In this document: one piece after another, positions 6,846 through 16,211 of the stretch | Position numbering within the stretch: the first letter of the stretch is position 1 | Layout: each line of letters starts with the position of its first letter | NCBI RefSeq assembly: GCF_042658685.1 | Contig: NZ_JBHSQY010000012.1 | DNA: 64,000 nucleotides | Source: Macrococcoides bohemicum | Lineage (GTDB): Bacteria; Bacillota; Bacilli; Staphylococcales; Staphylococcaceae | Reading direction: 5' to 3' (one strand) | Made by a program: the position numbers and the translations under genes | The notes under the pieces: generated by a model | The model's input: the letters and a program-made list of their open reading frames with translations, nothing else | Database searches by the model: none | What the model was told of the DNA's origin: nothing

Positions 6846-9479
6846 GTGGTAAATGGTGATAAGAAAACAATTGAAACGGATCAAGCTGTAGAAAATATTA
6901 ATTTTGAAGAAATGTCTAAAATAGAAAGATATAAAACATATTATGACATGCTGGAAACAAATTATAATCTGGCAAAATTTCATTTACTGAATGATTCTGA
7001 ATATCATTCTTTCCATAATTATTTTAAATTAGTTGATGAAAAAGCTAAGATAGATTTCTTTAATGAAGTTGAATCGTATTTTCCGAACTTAAAAAAAGTT
7101 AAACCAAGCACTTATTTTAAAAAGTCAGGTAAAAAAGTAGCGATTATCTGTGATGAGTTTTTATTTAATTCATTTAAAGATGTTTCTGATTTGATATATA
7201 TTTCACATAATGATATTGACATTGTCTCTACATTAGATGTTGATTATTTTATGTATGCAACGAGTTGGAGAGGTATAGATATGTCTTGGGAAGGTAGCGC
7301 CAGCCCAAACAGTGAATTGAGACAGGATATTTATAACATCATTAAAAAATTTAAGGACAGAAAAATAAAGACAGTATTTTATTCTAAAGAAGATCCTGTC
7401 AATTACAACTTATTTAAAGATGTTGCCAAGTTATGTGACGTTGTATTTACAAGTGCAAGTGAGATGGTACCGACGTATGTAGAATTATGCGGCCATGTGA
7501 ATGTGCACAGTCTTCAGTTTGGAATCAACCCTTATTATCATAACCCTATTGGAACGCGTTCTGATTATGCGGAAAAAGTTAAGGATGAAGTTATTTTTGC
7601 TGGTAGCTGGTTAACGAAGTATCCGACACGTAATAAAGAAACAAGCATGATTTTAGATGGTGTAATTAATGCTGAAAAAGAGGTTACTATTATTGATAGA
7701 AACTTAAATTTAAAGAAAGATCGTTATCTATTCCCGGTAAAATATATCCCGTATCTAACGTATCCGATGAATCATGAAGATTTAATGAATACACATAAGT
7801 TATACAGATGGGCGATTAACTTGAATTCAGTAAAATACAGCGAAACAATGTTTGCGAATCGTATTTTTGAATTACAAGCCTTTGGAATTCTATTGTTGTC
7901 TAACTATAGTGTAGGTGTTAATAATCAGTTTCCAAATGTATTTATGATTAATAATAATGCTGACGTAAGTCCAATTTTAAATAATTATAATGAATTAGAT
8001 CTACGTGAATTTCAAGGAAAAGCAATACGTAATGTATTTAGAGAACATACTACTTTTCATCGTCTATCCTATATTGAAAATATTGTCTTAGACACACCAC
8101 TTCTTGAAGAATATAATCGAATATTAGTAGTAAATGTCGATGACAGTGAGACGGTTAAAGAAAATTTTGATCGTCAACTATACGTGGATAAAACATTAGT
8201 GAATGCATCAGAACTCTCAACCATTAATTTAGATGAGTATGATTATTTAACATATATGAGTAAGAAAAATGTATATGGTGAATATTATCTGGAAGATTTG
8301 TTAACACCATTTAAGTTTGTAGAAGTCGATTTTGTAACTAAAAAAGGAAATGGTGAAGTACATAATCTGATTAATCAATTCTCTGATGAGACATTAACGA
8401 TGTTTAAATTATCTAGCCTAAATAACATAAATGAAAAAGAGTCTTTAACCAATGGTTATTTAGCTGATGACATTGAAATTGAAAATAACAGACGCGCTCC
8501 AAAATCTTCAAAAAAATTAAGTGTAATCGTTCCTATTCATAACAATGGTGTTTATTTAGAAGATAAATGTTTTGCAAGTTTAAGACGTTCAAGTATTTTC
8601 AATAAAATGGAGATTGTATTTGTAAACGATGGCAGTACAGATGACGAAACGATAAAAATCATTAATCGTATCCGAAGAAGATATCCGAATCATATTGTTT
8701 ATAAAGCGTTTGATCAAGGCTCAGGATCTGCATCACGCCCAAGAAACGTAGGAATAGAACTTGCAACGTCATCTTATATTACATATCTGGATCCAGATAA
8801 TGAGGCGATGGGTGATGGTTATGCTAAATTGTTTGAACGATTAATGAATGATGCCAGTTTAGATTTAGTCGTAGGTAATATTATGAAAGAAGATAACGTT
8901 CGCCGCTCTAATTTCAACTTTGCACAAACGATAAAAAAATATAATCACAATCAATTGGTGATTGACAATACGCATCAGTTTATGAAGGATTCTGGTTTAA
9001 GAGCACAAAGTATTCAGGCACTAATCGTTAAGAAATCAATCATTGAAAATAATAATATTAGGATGGTTGAAGGTGCTGCCGGACAAGATACAATGTTCTT
9101 CCAGGAGTTGATGCTTTACTCAAATAAAGTAGAAGCGATGAATGTTTACGTTCATATGTATTATGCAGCGGTATCAGGTTCAGTCACGAATACAATTGGC
9201 GCGAAATTCTTTGATAAATATTACAAATTAGAGACTGAACGTATTCCCTTCCTTAAAAAACATAAATTATTAGATGCATATATGAATGAAAGATTTAATT
9301 TTTATGTAAAAGGGTGGTACATGGTAAGATTTGATAGAATTAAACCAGAAGAACGCCATCAGGCGATTACAAGATTTTTAGATATTTATAGCTTGTATGA
9401 TGATATTAAACGACCTCAGGATATTGAATTAAATGAAACAATTGCGCAACTTAAAAAAGAGGTAAATTATAAGGGGTGA
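6846..9479 (+). CDS. Two-domain glycosyltransferase: CgeB/GT-B-like half fused to a GT2 half
   Basis: About 877 residues with two enzymatic halves. Roughly residues 120-430 resemble CgeB/glycosyl-transferases-group-1 proteins (SWLTKYPTRNKETSMI; NLNSVKYSETMFANRIFELQAF). From about residue 556 a GT-A/GT2 domain begins with KLSVIVPIHNN, then IVFVNDGSTDD and a DxD-like YLDPDNEA about 90 residues later. Two transferases in one chain usually add alternating sugars or extend a repeat, so it may be a polymerase-type enzyme; that is inference. I prefer GTG 6846, placed 9 bases after GAGGAG (6831-6836); the upstream in-frame ATG at 6825 has no ribosome binding site. It begins three bases after the preceding stop. 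Confidence 0.8.
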   Translation: MVNGDKKTIETDQAVENINFEEMSKIERYKTYYDMLETNYNLAKFHLLNDSEYHSFHNYFKLVDEKAKIDFFNEVESYFPNLKKVKPSTYFKKSGKKVAIICDEFLFNSFKDVSDLIYISHNDIDIVSTLDVDYFMYATSWRGIDMSWEGSASPNSELRQDIYNIIKKFKDRKIKTVFYSKEDPVNYNLFKDVAKLCDVVFTSASEMVPTYVELCGHVNVHSLQFGINPYYHNPIGTRSDYAEKVKDEVIFAGSWLTKYPTRNKETSMILDGVINAEKEVTIIDRNLNLKKDRYLFPVKYIPYLTYPMNHEDLMNTHKLYRWAINLNSVKYSETMFANRIFELQAFGILLLSNYSVGVNNQFPNVFMINNNADVSPILNNYNELDLREFQGKAIRNVFREHTTFHRLSYIENIVLDTPLLEEYNRILVVNVDDSETVKENFDRQLYVDKTLVNASELSTINLDEYDYLTYMSKKNVYGEYYLEDLLTPFKFVEVDFVTKKGNGEVHNLINQFSDETLTMFKLSSLNNINEKESLTNGYLADDIEIENNRRAPKSSKKLSVIVPIHNNGVYLEDKCFASLRRSSIFNKMEIVFVNDGSTDDETIKIINRIRRRYPNHIVYKAFDQGSGSASRPRNVGIELATSSYITYLDPDNEAMGDGYAKLFERLMNDASLDLVVGNIMKEDNVRRSNFNFAQTIKKYNHNQLVIDNTHQFMKDSGLRAQSIQALIVKKSIIENNNIRMVEGAAGQDTMFFQELMLYSNKVEAMNVYVHMYYAAVSGSVTNTIGAKFFDKYYKLETERIPFLKKHKLLDAYMNERFNFYVKGWYMVRFDRIKPEERHQAITRFLDIYSLYDDIKRPQDIELNETIAQLKKEVNYKG

Positions 9480-9484
9480 AATAA

Positions 9485-10285
9485 ATGTTAGAGATTAATT
9501 TCGAGGCATTGCAAAATTATAAATTTGAAGATGGCTTTAATGATGATTTTTGCGTGATATTAGAAGATAAAAAATATTATTTTCATTTAAAATACAATAA
9601 GAAATATGAAAATATTATTTGTTTTAGTAACGGAGCAATTGACCCAAGTAAGAAAAAGCCACCTTTATTTCAAAGATCATCATGGAAAGCAGATTTTAGA
9701 GCAAGTTGCCTATTTATAGATGATCCAACGCTACATGGCAATGGGTTAAAAATTGGCTGGGGTCAAGGGACCATTGATTCATTTGGATTAGAGAAAATAG
9801 CTATCATCATTGAAGCAATTATCAATTCAATGCATTATTCAAAAAAACAAACTACTTTTTATGGGTCATCTGCGGGGGGCTATATGTCTATCTACCTAGG
9901 TACTTTGATAAAAGGAACGAAAGTAATAGTAAATAATCCTCAAACATATGTATTAAACTATCACGAAGTTGCAGTGAATAAATTGTTAGAAATGATATAT
10001 CCTAATTTAACTTTAGATGAAATTAAAGAAAAATATGCATATAGACTGAGTCTAACGCAAGCTTTCTCAAAATATAAAAATACGCCTAAAATATTGTATA
10101 TGCAAAATAGAGCATGTATATCGGATATGAGAGGTCATGTTGATCCTTTTATGAAGAACATTGCTAAATATAAAGGTATTCAAGATATTAATATTGAATT
10201 CTATTTCTATAAGCATCCGAAAGAAGGACACAATCCACTACCAAAAGAACAGACGATTAGAATGATTCATAACTTTATTTCATAA
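9485..10285 (+). CDS. Small alpha/beta-hydrolase-like protein (GSSAGG) in polysaccharide operon
   Basis: 266 residues with the nucleophile elbow FYGSSAGGYMSIYLG near residues 123-137 (G-x-S-x-G with S as nucleophile) and a late His in HPKEGHNPLP that could complete a Ser-Asp-His triad. There is no signal peptide, so it should act in the cytosol. Similar small serine-hydrolase folds occur in capsule clusters, sometimes annotated XcbB/CpsF-like, and in accessory-Sec glycosylation (Asp2), but the match here is only to the elbow. Possible roles are sugar O-acyl transfer or hydrolysis, or a transferase-associated factor. It starts five bases after the preceding stop, with AAGGGGTG as ribosome binding site. 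A second, divergent protein of this type is encoded at 12077. Confidence 0.65.
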   Translation: MLEINFEALQNYKFEDGFNDDFCVILEDKKYYFHLKYNKKYENIICFSNGAIDPSKKKPPLFQRSSWKADFRASCLFIDDPTLHGNGLKIGWGQGTIDSFGLEKIAIIIEAIINSMHYSKKQTTFYGSSAGGYMSIYLGTLIKGTKVIVNNPQTYVLNYHEVAVNKLLEMIYPNLTLDEIKEKYAYRLSLTQAFSKYKNTPKILYMQNRACISDMRGHVDPFMKNIAKYKGIQDINIEFYFYKHPKEGHNPLPKEQTIRMIHNFIS

Positions 10286-10298
10286 AGGAGGAATTATA

Positions 10299-12008
10299 TT
10301 GTTTAGTAATAACAAAGAAATATTAAATCGTATCGATACATTAGAAAATAAAATATTAGCAGAACTAACACATCAAAAAAATCGACAACATTTTAGAAGT
10401 ATAAAGAAAGAAGATGTGCTGCCATTAGCGAAATATAATAAAACAACATTAAAGTATGCTAAATTAGCACTAGAAAATACAATTGTTCCATTTCCGGGTT
10501 TTGATTCTATTCAATTTGATGACCAATTTGACTGGTCTTATATTCATCACAAAAATCATGTGAGTTATCAATTATATTTACAAAGTTTAAGAATCGTAGG
10601 CCAATTATTGGCAGCATATGATCAATTTGATGAAAAAAAATACTTACTTAAAGCACAAGAAATTACGGAATCGTGGATGTCATTTGTTGAAAGTGGAAAG
10701 AGTACAGATATGACCTGGTATGACCATCCAGTTGGTAATAGAACACAAATTCTGATTCATTTATTATATAGCTTGAACAAGGAAAATATCCAGGTGAACT
10801 CAGATAGATATTTTGATTTATTATATAAACATGCTGAGTATTTAATGGATGACTCTAATTATAGAAAAAATAATCATGGTATTATGGTTGATAGAGGATT
10901 AATGATGCTTGGATTTGTAATGAATGATGAATTACTCTTTAATAAAGGTTTTTATAGAGTAGTTGATACGTTCTGGCAAAGCTTTAGTTATAAAGGCGGG
11001 CATTTAGAGAACTCACCAGAATATCATAATATGGTTCTCCGAATGTATGTAGGTATAGAAGAATATTTAAAGATGCATGATAAATCATTAGGTGAAGATG
11101 TTGTTAAACATATGGAAACAGCAGATAACTATTTGAATGTATTATTAAAGCCAAATAGAAGATTACCTGCGATAGGCGATTCTGGCCATACGTCATTACC
11201 TGACAGAACACCAATCTATAAAAACTTCGTTGATGAAGAAGCAGGTATTGCAGTCATCAAACAAAACCTAAATAAAAAGATTTATATGTCATTTGTGTGT
11301 GGTTATAGTACCATAACACATAAACATTCAGATGACTTGAGTATTACTTTAAGTATTAATGGTGTTGATTTTATTGAAGATGGTGCAAAATTCGATTACT
11401 CTAAAAGTCCGATTAGACGTTATATTGTTACTCCTAGAGCGCATTCTAGTTTACAACTTGAGAATAAGTTCTATCAAAAAGAAAAAGATAATAAATATAC
11501 ACAGAAAATCTGGATAGAAAAATACTTTGATCACAATGCATACTTCATCGTGAAAGGCAGAAATAAAGGTTTCAATGATGGAACAACATTATATCGTACA
11601 ATAATTTTCTTAAAAGAACACGAAATGTTTTTCATAATAAATGAAGGACATTCTGAGCAGCAACATTCTTTTATTGAAAACTATAATTTACATCACGAAG
11701 TTATGATTGAAACAATTGATTCAGGACAATTTGTGTTATCAAGAAGCGATGAAAAAGTATATGTTACTTCATATAATAATGTTACATCAGAAATAATTGA
11801 AGGACGTAAAGATCCTATTCAAGCAATCAATGCAACAGGTCCAAGCAAATACCATTTAACGCAGCATTTACAGTTTAAAGAGAAGGGGACTGATACTTCT
11901 ACAGTTACTATTCTGAGTCCGAACGAAATTAAAATCAAAGATTTAGAACTAACAAATGATTATTTAAATATAAACTTAGATGACAAAACAATATTGATTC
12001 CCAGGTAA
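10299..12008 (+). CDS. Heparinase II/III-like polysaccharide lyase
   Basis: 569 residues, TTG start supported by AAAGGAGG (10284-10291). The N-terminal part is an alpha/alpha-toroid (including DHPVGNRTQILIHLLYSL and NNHGIMVDRGLM); the C-terminal beta-sandwich starts near residue 320. The diagnostic heparinase II/III block is present at about residues 338-390: HKHSDDLSITLS, then NGVDFIEDGAKFDY and RAHSSLQLE. These enzymes cleave uronic-acid polymers by beta-elimination. No signal peptide is visible, so it acts in the cytoplasm or leaves by another route; in biosynthetic clusters such proteins may trim or edit polymer. A UDP-ManNAc dehydrogenase gene 3 kb downstream supplies a plausible uronic acid. 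The gene ends at a hairpin terminator. Confidence 0.82.
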   Translation: MFSNNKEILNRIDTLENKILAELTHQKNRQHFRSIKKEDVLPLAKYNKTTLKYAKLALENTIVPFPGFDSIQFDDQFDWSYIHHKNHVSYQLYLQSLRIVGQLLAAYDQFDEKKYLLKAQEITESWMSFVESGKSTDMTWYDHPVGNRTQILIHLLYSLNKENIQVNSDRYFDLLYKHAEYLMDDSNYRKNNHGIMVDRGLMMLGFVMNDELLFNKGFYRVVDTFWQSFSYKGGHLENSPEYHNMVLRMYVGIEEYLKMHDKSLGEDVVKHMETADNYLNVLLKPNRRLPAIGDSGHTSLPDRTPIYKNFVDEEAGIAVIKQNLNKKIYMSFVCGYSTITHKHSDDLSITLSINGVDFIEDGAKFDYSKSPIRRYIVTPRAHSSLQLENKFYQKEKDNKYTQKIWIEKYFDHNAYFIVKGRNKGFNDGTTLYRTIIFLKEHEMFFIINEGHSEQQHSFIENYNLHHEVMIETIDSGQFVLSRSDEKVYVTSYNNVTSEIIEGRKDPIQAINATGPSKYHLTQHLQFKEKGTDTSTVTILSPNEIKIKDLELTNDYLNINLDDKTILIPR

Positions 12009-12016
12009 TGTTAATA

Positions 12017-12062
12017 GAGCTAAAGATAAAGCTAGTACCATCTATCTTTAGCTCTTTTTTTA
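12017..12062 (+). terminator. Intra-operon terminator after the heparinase-like gene
   Basis: GAGCTAAAGATA (12017-12028) pairs perfectly with TATCTTTAGCTC (12043-12054), followed by seven T. It separates the lyase gene from the next hydrolase gene, so the last two genes either get read-through transcription at reduced level or have a promoter of their own that I cannot see. Confidence 0.85.
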
Positions 12063-12076
12063 TAAAGGATGAGGGT

Positions 12077-12856
12077 ATGAAATTATTTAATAAAGTGAAA
12101 CAAATAAGTATAAAGCAACTCATTAAAGAAAAAGAAAATATTTATCAAGGAAAACAGCATCCTATCAAATACATGTTTCTTCCTGAAAAAAATTCACCCT
12201 ATCTTATTGTGGTTCTTTCAGGATTCAATGGTAGAGAAGCACTTAAAGAAGATGCGAAATTTAATTATATAAAAACATTAATCAATATTAAATCTAATAA
12301 ACTTTATATCATGGATGAAGTTGATAATATCCCGACATATTATTATGGGACGAAAAGTGAGCCAAACTATTTGAATGATTCAGCATCTTTGATTCAAGAA
12401 ATAATGTCGCAACATAATATTAAACGTGAGCATCTCATCATAGCAGGTTCGTCTAAAGGTGGTACTGGAGCTATCCTTATAGGTAATGCATTAAAAGCTG
12501 GTTATATCATTGCAGGTGCACCACAATATTTTCCGTTAAACTATTTAAATGAAATCAATGAAAAAGCTAGAACCTTAATCTTTAATAATATCTTAAAACA
12601 TGAAGATGATTTTGAATCTGTTCAAAATGATATGAAAGAAAAAATGCTTAATCTAGATGAATCAACAAAATTATTTTTACATGCTGGTAATCAAGATTTA
12701 CACTACATTAAACATTTACGTCCATATATGTCGATGTTAACGAAAAGAAAAAAATTATATGCTTTAGATTTACAACATTATGAAGGACATCAAAATTTGA
12801 AATATAAATTTCCGGTTTTCTTAACCAGAATCATACATGAAATCATTTCTGATTAA
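12077..12856 (+). CDS. Second small alpha/beta-hydrolase-like protein (GSSKGG)
   Basis: I start this at ATG 12077, after AAGGATGAGGG, giving 259 residues (MKLFNKVKQISIKQ). The longer in-frame start at 12008 would run translation through the terminator hairpin and adds an implausible N-terminus. The nucleophile elbow is IIAGSSKGGTGAILIG near residues 123-138, preceded by the strand LIVVLSGFNG and the YYYGTKSEPNYLNDSASLI segment; a late His in QHYEGHQNL could complete the triad. It shares the fold and operon with the protein encoded at 9485 but little sequence. It resembles capsule-cluster proteins of the XcbB/CpsF kind; the substrate is unknown. Confidence 0.65.
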   Translation: MKLFNKVKQISIKQLIKEKENIYQGKQHPIKYMFLPEKNSPYLIVVLSGFNGREALKEDAKFNYIKTLINIKSNKLYIMDEVDNIPTYYYGTKSEPNYLNDSASLIQEIMSQHNIKREHLIIAGSSKGGTGAILIGNALKAGYIIAGAPQYFPLNYLNEINEKARTLIFNNILKHEDDFESVQNDMKEKMLNLDESTKLFLHAGNQDLHYIKHLRPYMSMLTKRKKLYALDLQHYEGHQNLKYKFPVFLTRIIHEIISD

Positions 12857-12877
12857 GAAGTAGAAAGGAGTATTACA

Positions 12878-14653
12878 TTGGAGAAATATAAAATACATAA
12901 AGCATTTATCATCAGTAATCAAGAACTTGAAAATGAACATGTGCCAATAAAGATAGCATTAAATAATGATTATCATCTATATATTTCAGAAGATATCATT
13001 TTTGAATCATATATTAATAATGAAGATGCCGTTCATTTATTGGGATATGCTATCGATATCACTCAACCTAACGATTCTACATTTCATATATTAAAAGGAA
13101 TCTTACATGAAACCCTATCAAGTAAAAGTCACTATGTAAATATGTTAAATGGATCATTTGTGATCATCAAAGTTAAAGATGGATCAATAGAATTATTTTC
13201 GGATGCAGCGGGTTTTAGATCCCCATACTATACGTTAGATTTAAACGTTGTATCATCCCACGATAAATTAATAGGTGATTTATTAAATAAAAAGAAAAAA
13301 TATCAACGTATAAATGCTTTAGATTATTCCAGATACGAAGATGTTTACAAACTTGTCCCTTCGTTAAAACTAACATTGGGCAGTGGGACTGAAAGGATTT
13401 TTCCTAATCCAGACTTAATTCACCATCGATATCAAGAAATATTATCGGAAATGAAGAAACATGTTAAAAATTTAAATGCATCATTAAGTGAAAGGGATAA
13501 TAAATTATTAGTAGGTATCACAGGTGGCATTGATTCAAAATGTACTTTAGCATTATCAAAATCCCTTGGTAATAGAATTAATACTTTCACTTATATGAAA
13601 GATATTTATGGAATTCAAGATAAACGTGCAAGACAAATTTACAAAAATGACAAGATGATTGTCAATCGTTTAATCAAAAATATAAATATAGATCATGAAT
13701 TCATAGAATTTAATGTAAATGATGTTGATGAGGAATATTCAAAAGACATGTTTGAATGGACAGGAACTACGTTTAATCATCCAATAGCAGAAAAATTTGA
13801 AAAGAAATACGCGAAAGAAGTAGAAGATGTATTTCAGTTTAGAAGTGTTATATTTTCAAATGCAAAATTTGATTATCCTAAAGAATATTTACATAAAAAT
13901 TTATCTTTTCAAGATATTTATGAACATATCCATCATAAGCAATTACAGGATATAAGTTTTGAAAAAGCGATTCAGTTAACTCACGAATATTTTGAAAGAA
14001 CACAAACTAATATTGAAACAAATAATATTATTGAATTACTCGATATCATTCACATAGATTCAAGAATGGGAAATTGGCATAATCAATTAGTGAAAGAGAC
14101 AGATAGAGTGATGGATTTTTTCAATTACTTAAATGATAGAAAGACATTAAATTTATTACTGCACTTACCACATGAAATCAGAATGTATAATTTATTCCAT
14201 AAAGATCTAATAAATACGTATTGGCCAATATTAAACTTTTTTGAAGATAATGGTAGTGGTACATTATATGATTATGAACGCAATGAGATATTACATACAA
14301 TTGCAGCACATGGTGGTATTATAAATGAAACAAATATGGATTTTGATTTAGATGAGGAAATGTATGTTTTAATTCCAAAAGTAAATTTAAAAGATACTCA
14401 AAAATTAAAATATAAAGTTGATATAAAACGAGAAGAAGATGGTTTATTGTTCTCAACATATACAAATCCGAAAGGGAAAAATTATATTAGTGTTAAGATA
14501 AGTGAAGGCAATCAAGAACAGTTAATTGATATTGTAGATTTAAGTAATGGATATAAGTTATTATCTAATAAATTATATGAAATTGAAATTATTTATCATA
14601 AACCTACTACGACCTCTTCCTGGATTAAAGCAGGCACATTATATATGAAATAA
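12878..14653 (+). CDS. Asparagine-synthetase-like amidotransferase lacking the glutaminase Cys
   Basis: 591 residues from TTG 12878 (GAAAGGAG upstream). The centre holds a PP-loop ATP-pyrophosphatase signature, LLVGITGGIDSKCTLALS (about residues 210-227), as in asparagine synthase. The N-terminal 200 residues look like the class II glutaminase fold (LNGSFVIIKVKDGSIELFSDAAG) but begin MEKYKIHK: the catalytic Cys at position 2 is absent, so glutamine hydrolysis is unlikely. Proteins of this family in polysaccharide clusters (WbpG/WbmE type) amidate sugar uronates. Here ammonia would have to come from elsewhere, or the enzyme adenylates a different acceptor. It is the last gene before a terminator. 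Confidence 0.75.
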   Translation: MEKYKIHKAFIISNQELENEHVPIKIALNNDYHLYISEDIIFESYINNEDAVHLLGYAIDITQPNDSTFHILKGILHETLSSKSHYVNMLNGSFVIIKVKDGSIELFSDAAGFRSPYYTLDLNVVSSHDKLIGDLLNKKKKYQRINALDYSRYEDVYKLVPSLKLTLGSGTERIFPNPDLIHHRYQEILSEMKKHVKNLNASLSERDNKLLVGITGGIDSKCTLALSKSLGNRINTFTYMKDIYGIQDKRARQIYKNDKMIVNRLIKNINIDHEFIEFNVNDVDEEYSKDMFEWTGTTFNHPIAEKFEKKYAKEVEDVFQFRSVIFSNAKFDYPKEYLHKNLSFQDIYEHIHHKQLQDISFEKAIQLTHEYFERTQTNIETNNIIELLDIIHIDSRMGNWHNQLVKETDRVMDFFNYLNDRKTLNLLLHLPHEIRMYNLFHKDLINTYWPILNFFEDNGSGTLYDYERNEILHTIAAHGGIINETNMDFDLDEEMYVLIPKVNLKDTQKLKYKVDIKREEDGLLFSTYTNPKGKNYISVKISEGNQEQLIDIVDLSNGYKLLSNKLYEIEIIYHKPTTTSSWIKAGTLYMK

Positions 14654-14661
14654 ACTGATTT

Positions 14662-14689
14662 AAGATGGACATATGTGCCATCTTTTTTA
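14662..14689 (+). terminator. Terminator of the 4.7-14.65 kb operon
   Basis: AAGATGG pairs with CCATCTT around a loop that itself contains ACATATGT, followed by six T. It starts eight bases after the stop codon. Confidence 0.8.
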
Positions 14690-14907
14690 TTATTAATAGG
14701 TTGATTTTAATTTTTTAAAATATCTAATTTTAATGGAATGCATATAATATATAGAGCAATTTAAGTAGATTATTGTGGCATTTATAGCTATAATGATGTA
14801 ACATAAGTTTGGAAAAGTATATTTACCTTATAGAACTTCTCAATTTCTTACACAGTAAATATATGAAAAATATACGCAGCGCGTAAGCTAAAGGATAGGT
14901 GTTTATT

Positions 14908-16161
14908 TTGAAATTAACAACAATTGGATTAGGCTACATTGGTCTACCTACTTCTATTATGTTCGCTAAACATGGTGTAGATGTATTAGGTGTAGATATT
15001 AAACAAGAAGCAGTGGATAAATTAAATAATGGTCAAATTCATATCGAAGAACCAGGTCTACAAGAAGCTTTAGATGAAGTACTTTCAAGCGGGAAATTCA
15101 GAGCTGCAACTAAACCTGAAGAAGCGGATGTTTATATTATAGCAGTGCCTACACCAAACAACGATGATGAACATAAGTCTTGTGACAATTCAATCGTTAT
15201 GGCAGGTGTTGAAAGTATCGTACCTTTACTTAAAAAAGGTGATACAGTGATTGTTGAATCTACCATTGCACCACGTACGATGGATGACTTTGTAAAACCG
15301 TATTTAGAATCAAAAGGTTTTGTGATCGGTGAAGATATTTATCTCGTGCATTGTCCGGAACGAGTATTACCTGGCCAAATCATGCAAGAATTAATTTACA
15401 ACAATCGTATTATCGGTGGTATTACACCGGCATGTGTTGAAGCAGGTAAAAAAGTATATGGTATTTTTGTAAAAGGTGAAATGATTGAAACACAAGCTAA
15501 AACTGCTGAAATGTCTAAGTTAATGGAGAATACATATCGTGATGTTAACATTGCATTAGCTAATGAATTAGCTAAGATATGTAACCGTCTAGATATTAAC
15601 GTTCATGACGTTATCGCTATGGCAAATAAACACCCTCGTGTTAATTTACATACACCAGGACCAGGTGTTGGTGGACATTGTTTAGCAGTTGACCCTTACT
15701 TTATTATTGCTGAAGCACCAGAAGAGTCTAAATTGATTAAATTAGCACGTGATATCAATGTGTCAATGCCTGAGTATGTGGTGAATAAAACGAAAGATAT
15801 CCTGAAAAAAGTTGAAGGCAATAAAGTAACTGTATTTGGATTAACTTACAAAGGTGACGTTGATGATATTCGTGAATCTCCTGCGTTTGATATCTATGAG
15901 ATGCTTAACAATGAAGAGGGTCTAGAAGTTGTGGCTTATGATCCACATGTGGAACTTGACTGGGTTGAGAAGGATTTAGCTAATGCTTTAGAAGGTAGCT
16001 CATTAGTATTGGTTGTAAGTGATCATAGTGAATTTAAATCGATGGGCGATGCTGATTTTGCACCGATGAAGTCTAAAGTGATTTTTGATACTAAGAATGT
16101 AATGCACAACGATTTTAAAGAAGTTGATTACTATAATTACGGTAATATTCAAAAGCTATAA
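14908..16161 (+). CDS. UDP-N-acetyl-D-mannosamine dehydrogenase, copy 1 (CapO/WecC type)
   Basis: Oxidises UDP-ManNAc to UDP-ManNAcA with 2 NAD+. About 417 residues: N-terminal NAD fold with GLGYIG (residues 7-12), central HCPERVLPGQ, catalytic Cys near residue 258 in GVGGHCLAVDPYF, and the C-terminal UDP-binding domain with FGLTYKGDVDDIRESPA. I choose TTG 14908 because it yields MKLTTIGLGYIG, identical to the N-terminus of copy 2 at 27023, and because AAAGGATAGG (14890-14899) is well spaced; the in-frame GTG at 14899 overlaps that box. It is a stand-alone transcript with terminators on both sides. It may supply ManNAcA to the upstream operon, the capsule or both. Confidence 0.88.
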   Translation: MKLTTIGLGYIGLPTSIMFAKHGVDVLGVDIKQEAVDKLNNGQIHIEEPGLQEALDEVLSSGKFRAATKPEEADVYIIAVPTPNNDDEHKSCDNSIVMAGVESIVPLLKKGDTVIVESTIAPRTMDDFVKPYLESKGFVIGEDIYLVHCPERVLPGQIMQELIYNNRIIGGITPACVEAGKKVYGIFVKGEMIETQAKTAEMSKLMENTYRDVNIALANELAKICNRLDINVHDVIAMANKHPRVNLHTPGPGVGGHCLAVDPYFIIAEAPEESKLIKLARDINVSMPEYVVNKTKDILKKVEGNKVTVFGLTYKGDVDDIRESPAFDIYEMLNNEEGLEVVAYDPHVELDWVEKDLANALEGSSLVLVVSDHSEFKSMGDADFAPMKSKVIFDTKNVMHNDFKEVDYYNYGNIQKL

Positions 16162-16178
16162 TAAATTTTTAGAAAGGG

Positions 16179-16211
16179 GCATATGTAATGATTACATATG
16201 CTTTTTTTTTC
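16179..16211 (+). terminator. Terminator of the first UDP-ManNAc dehydrogenase gene
   Basis: GCATATGTAA pairs perfectly with TTACATATGC around TGA, followed by nine T. Confidence 0.9.
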
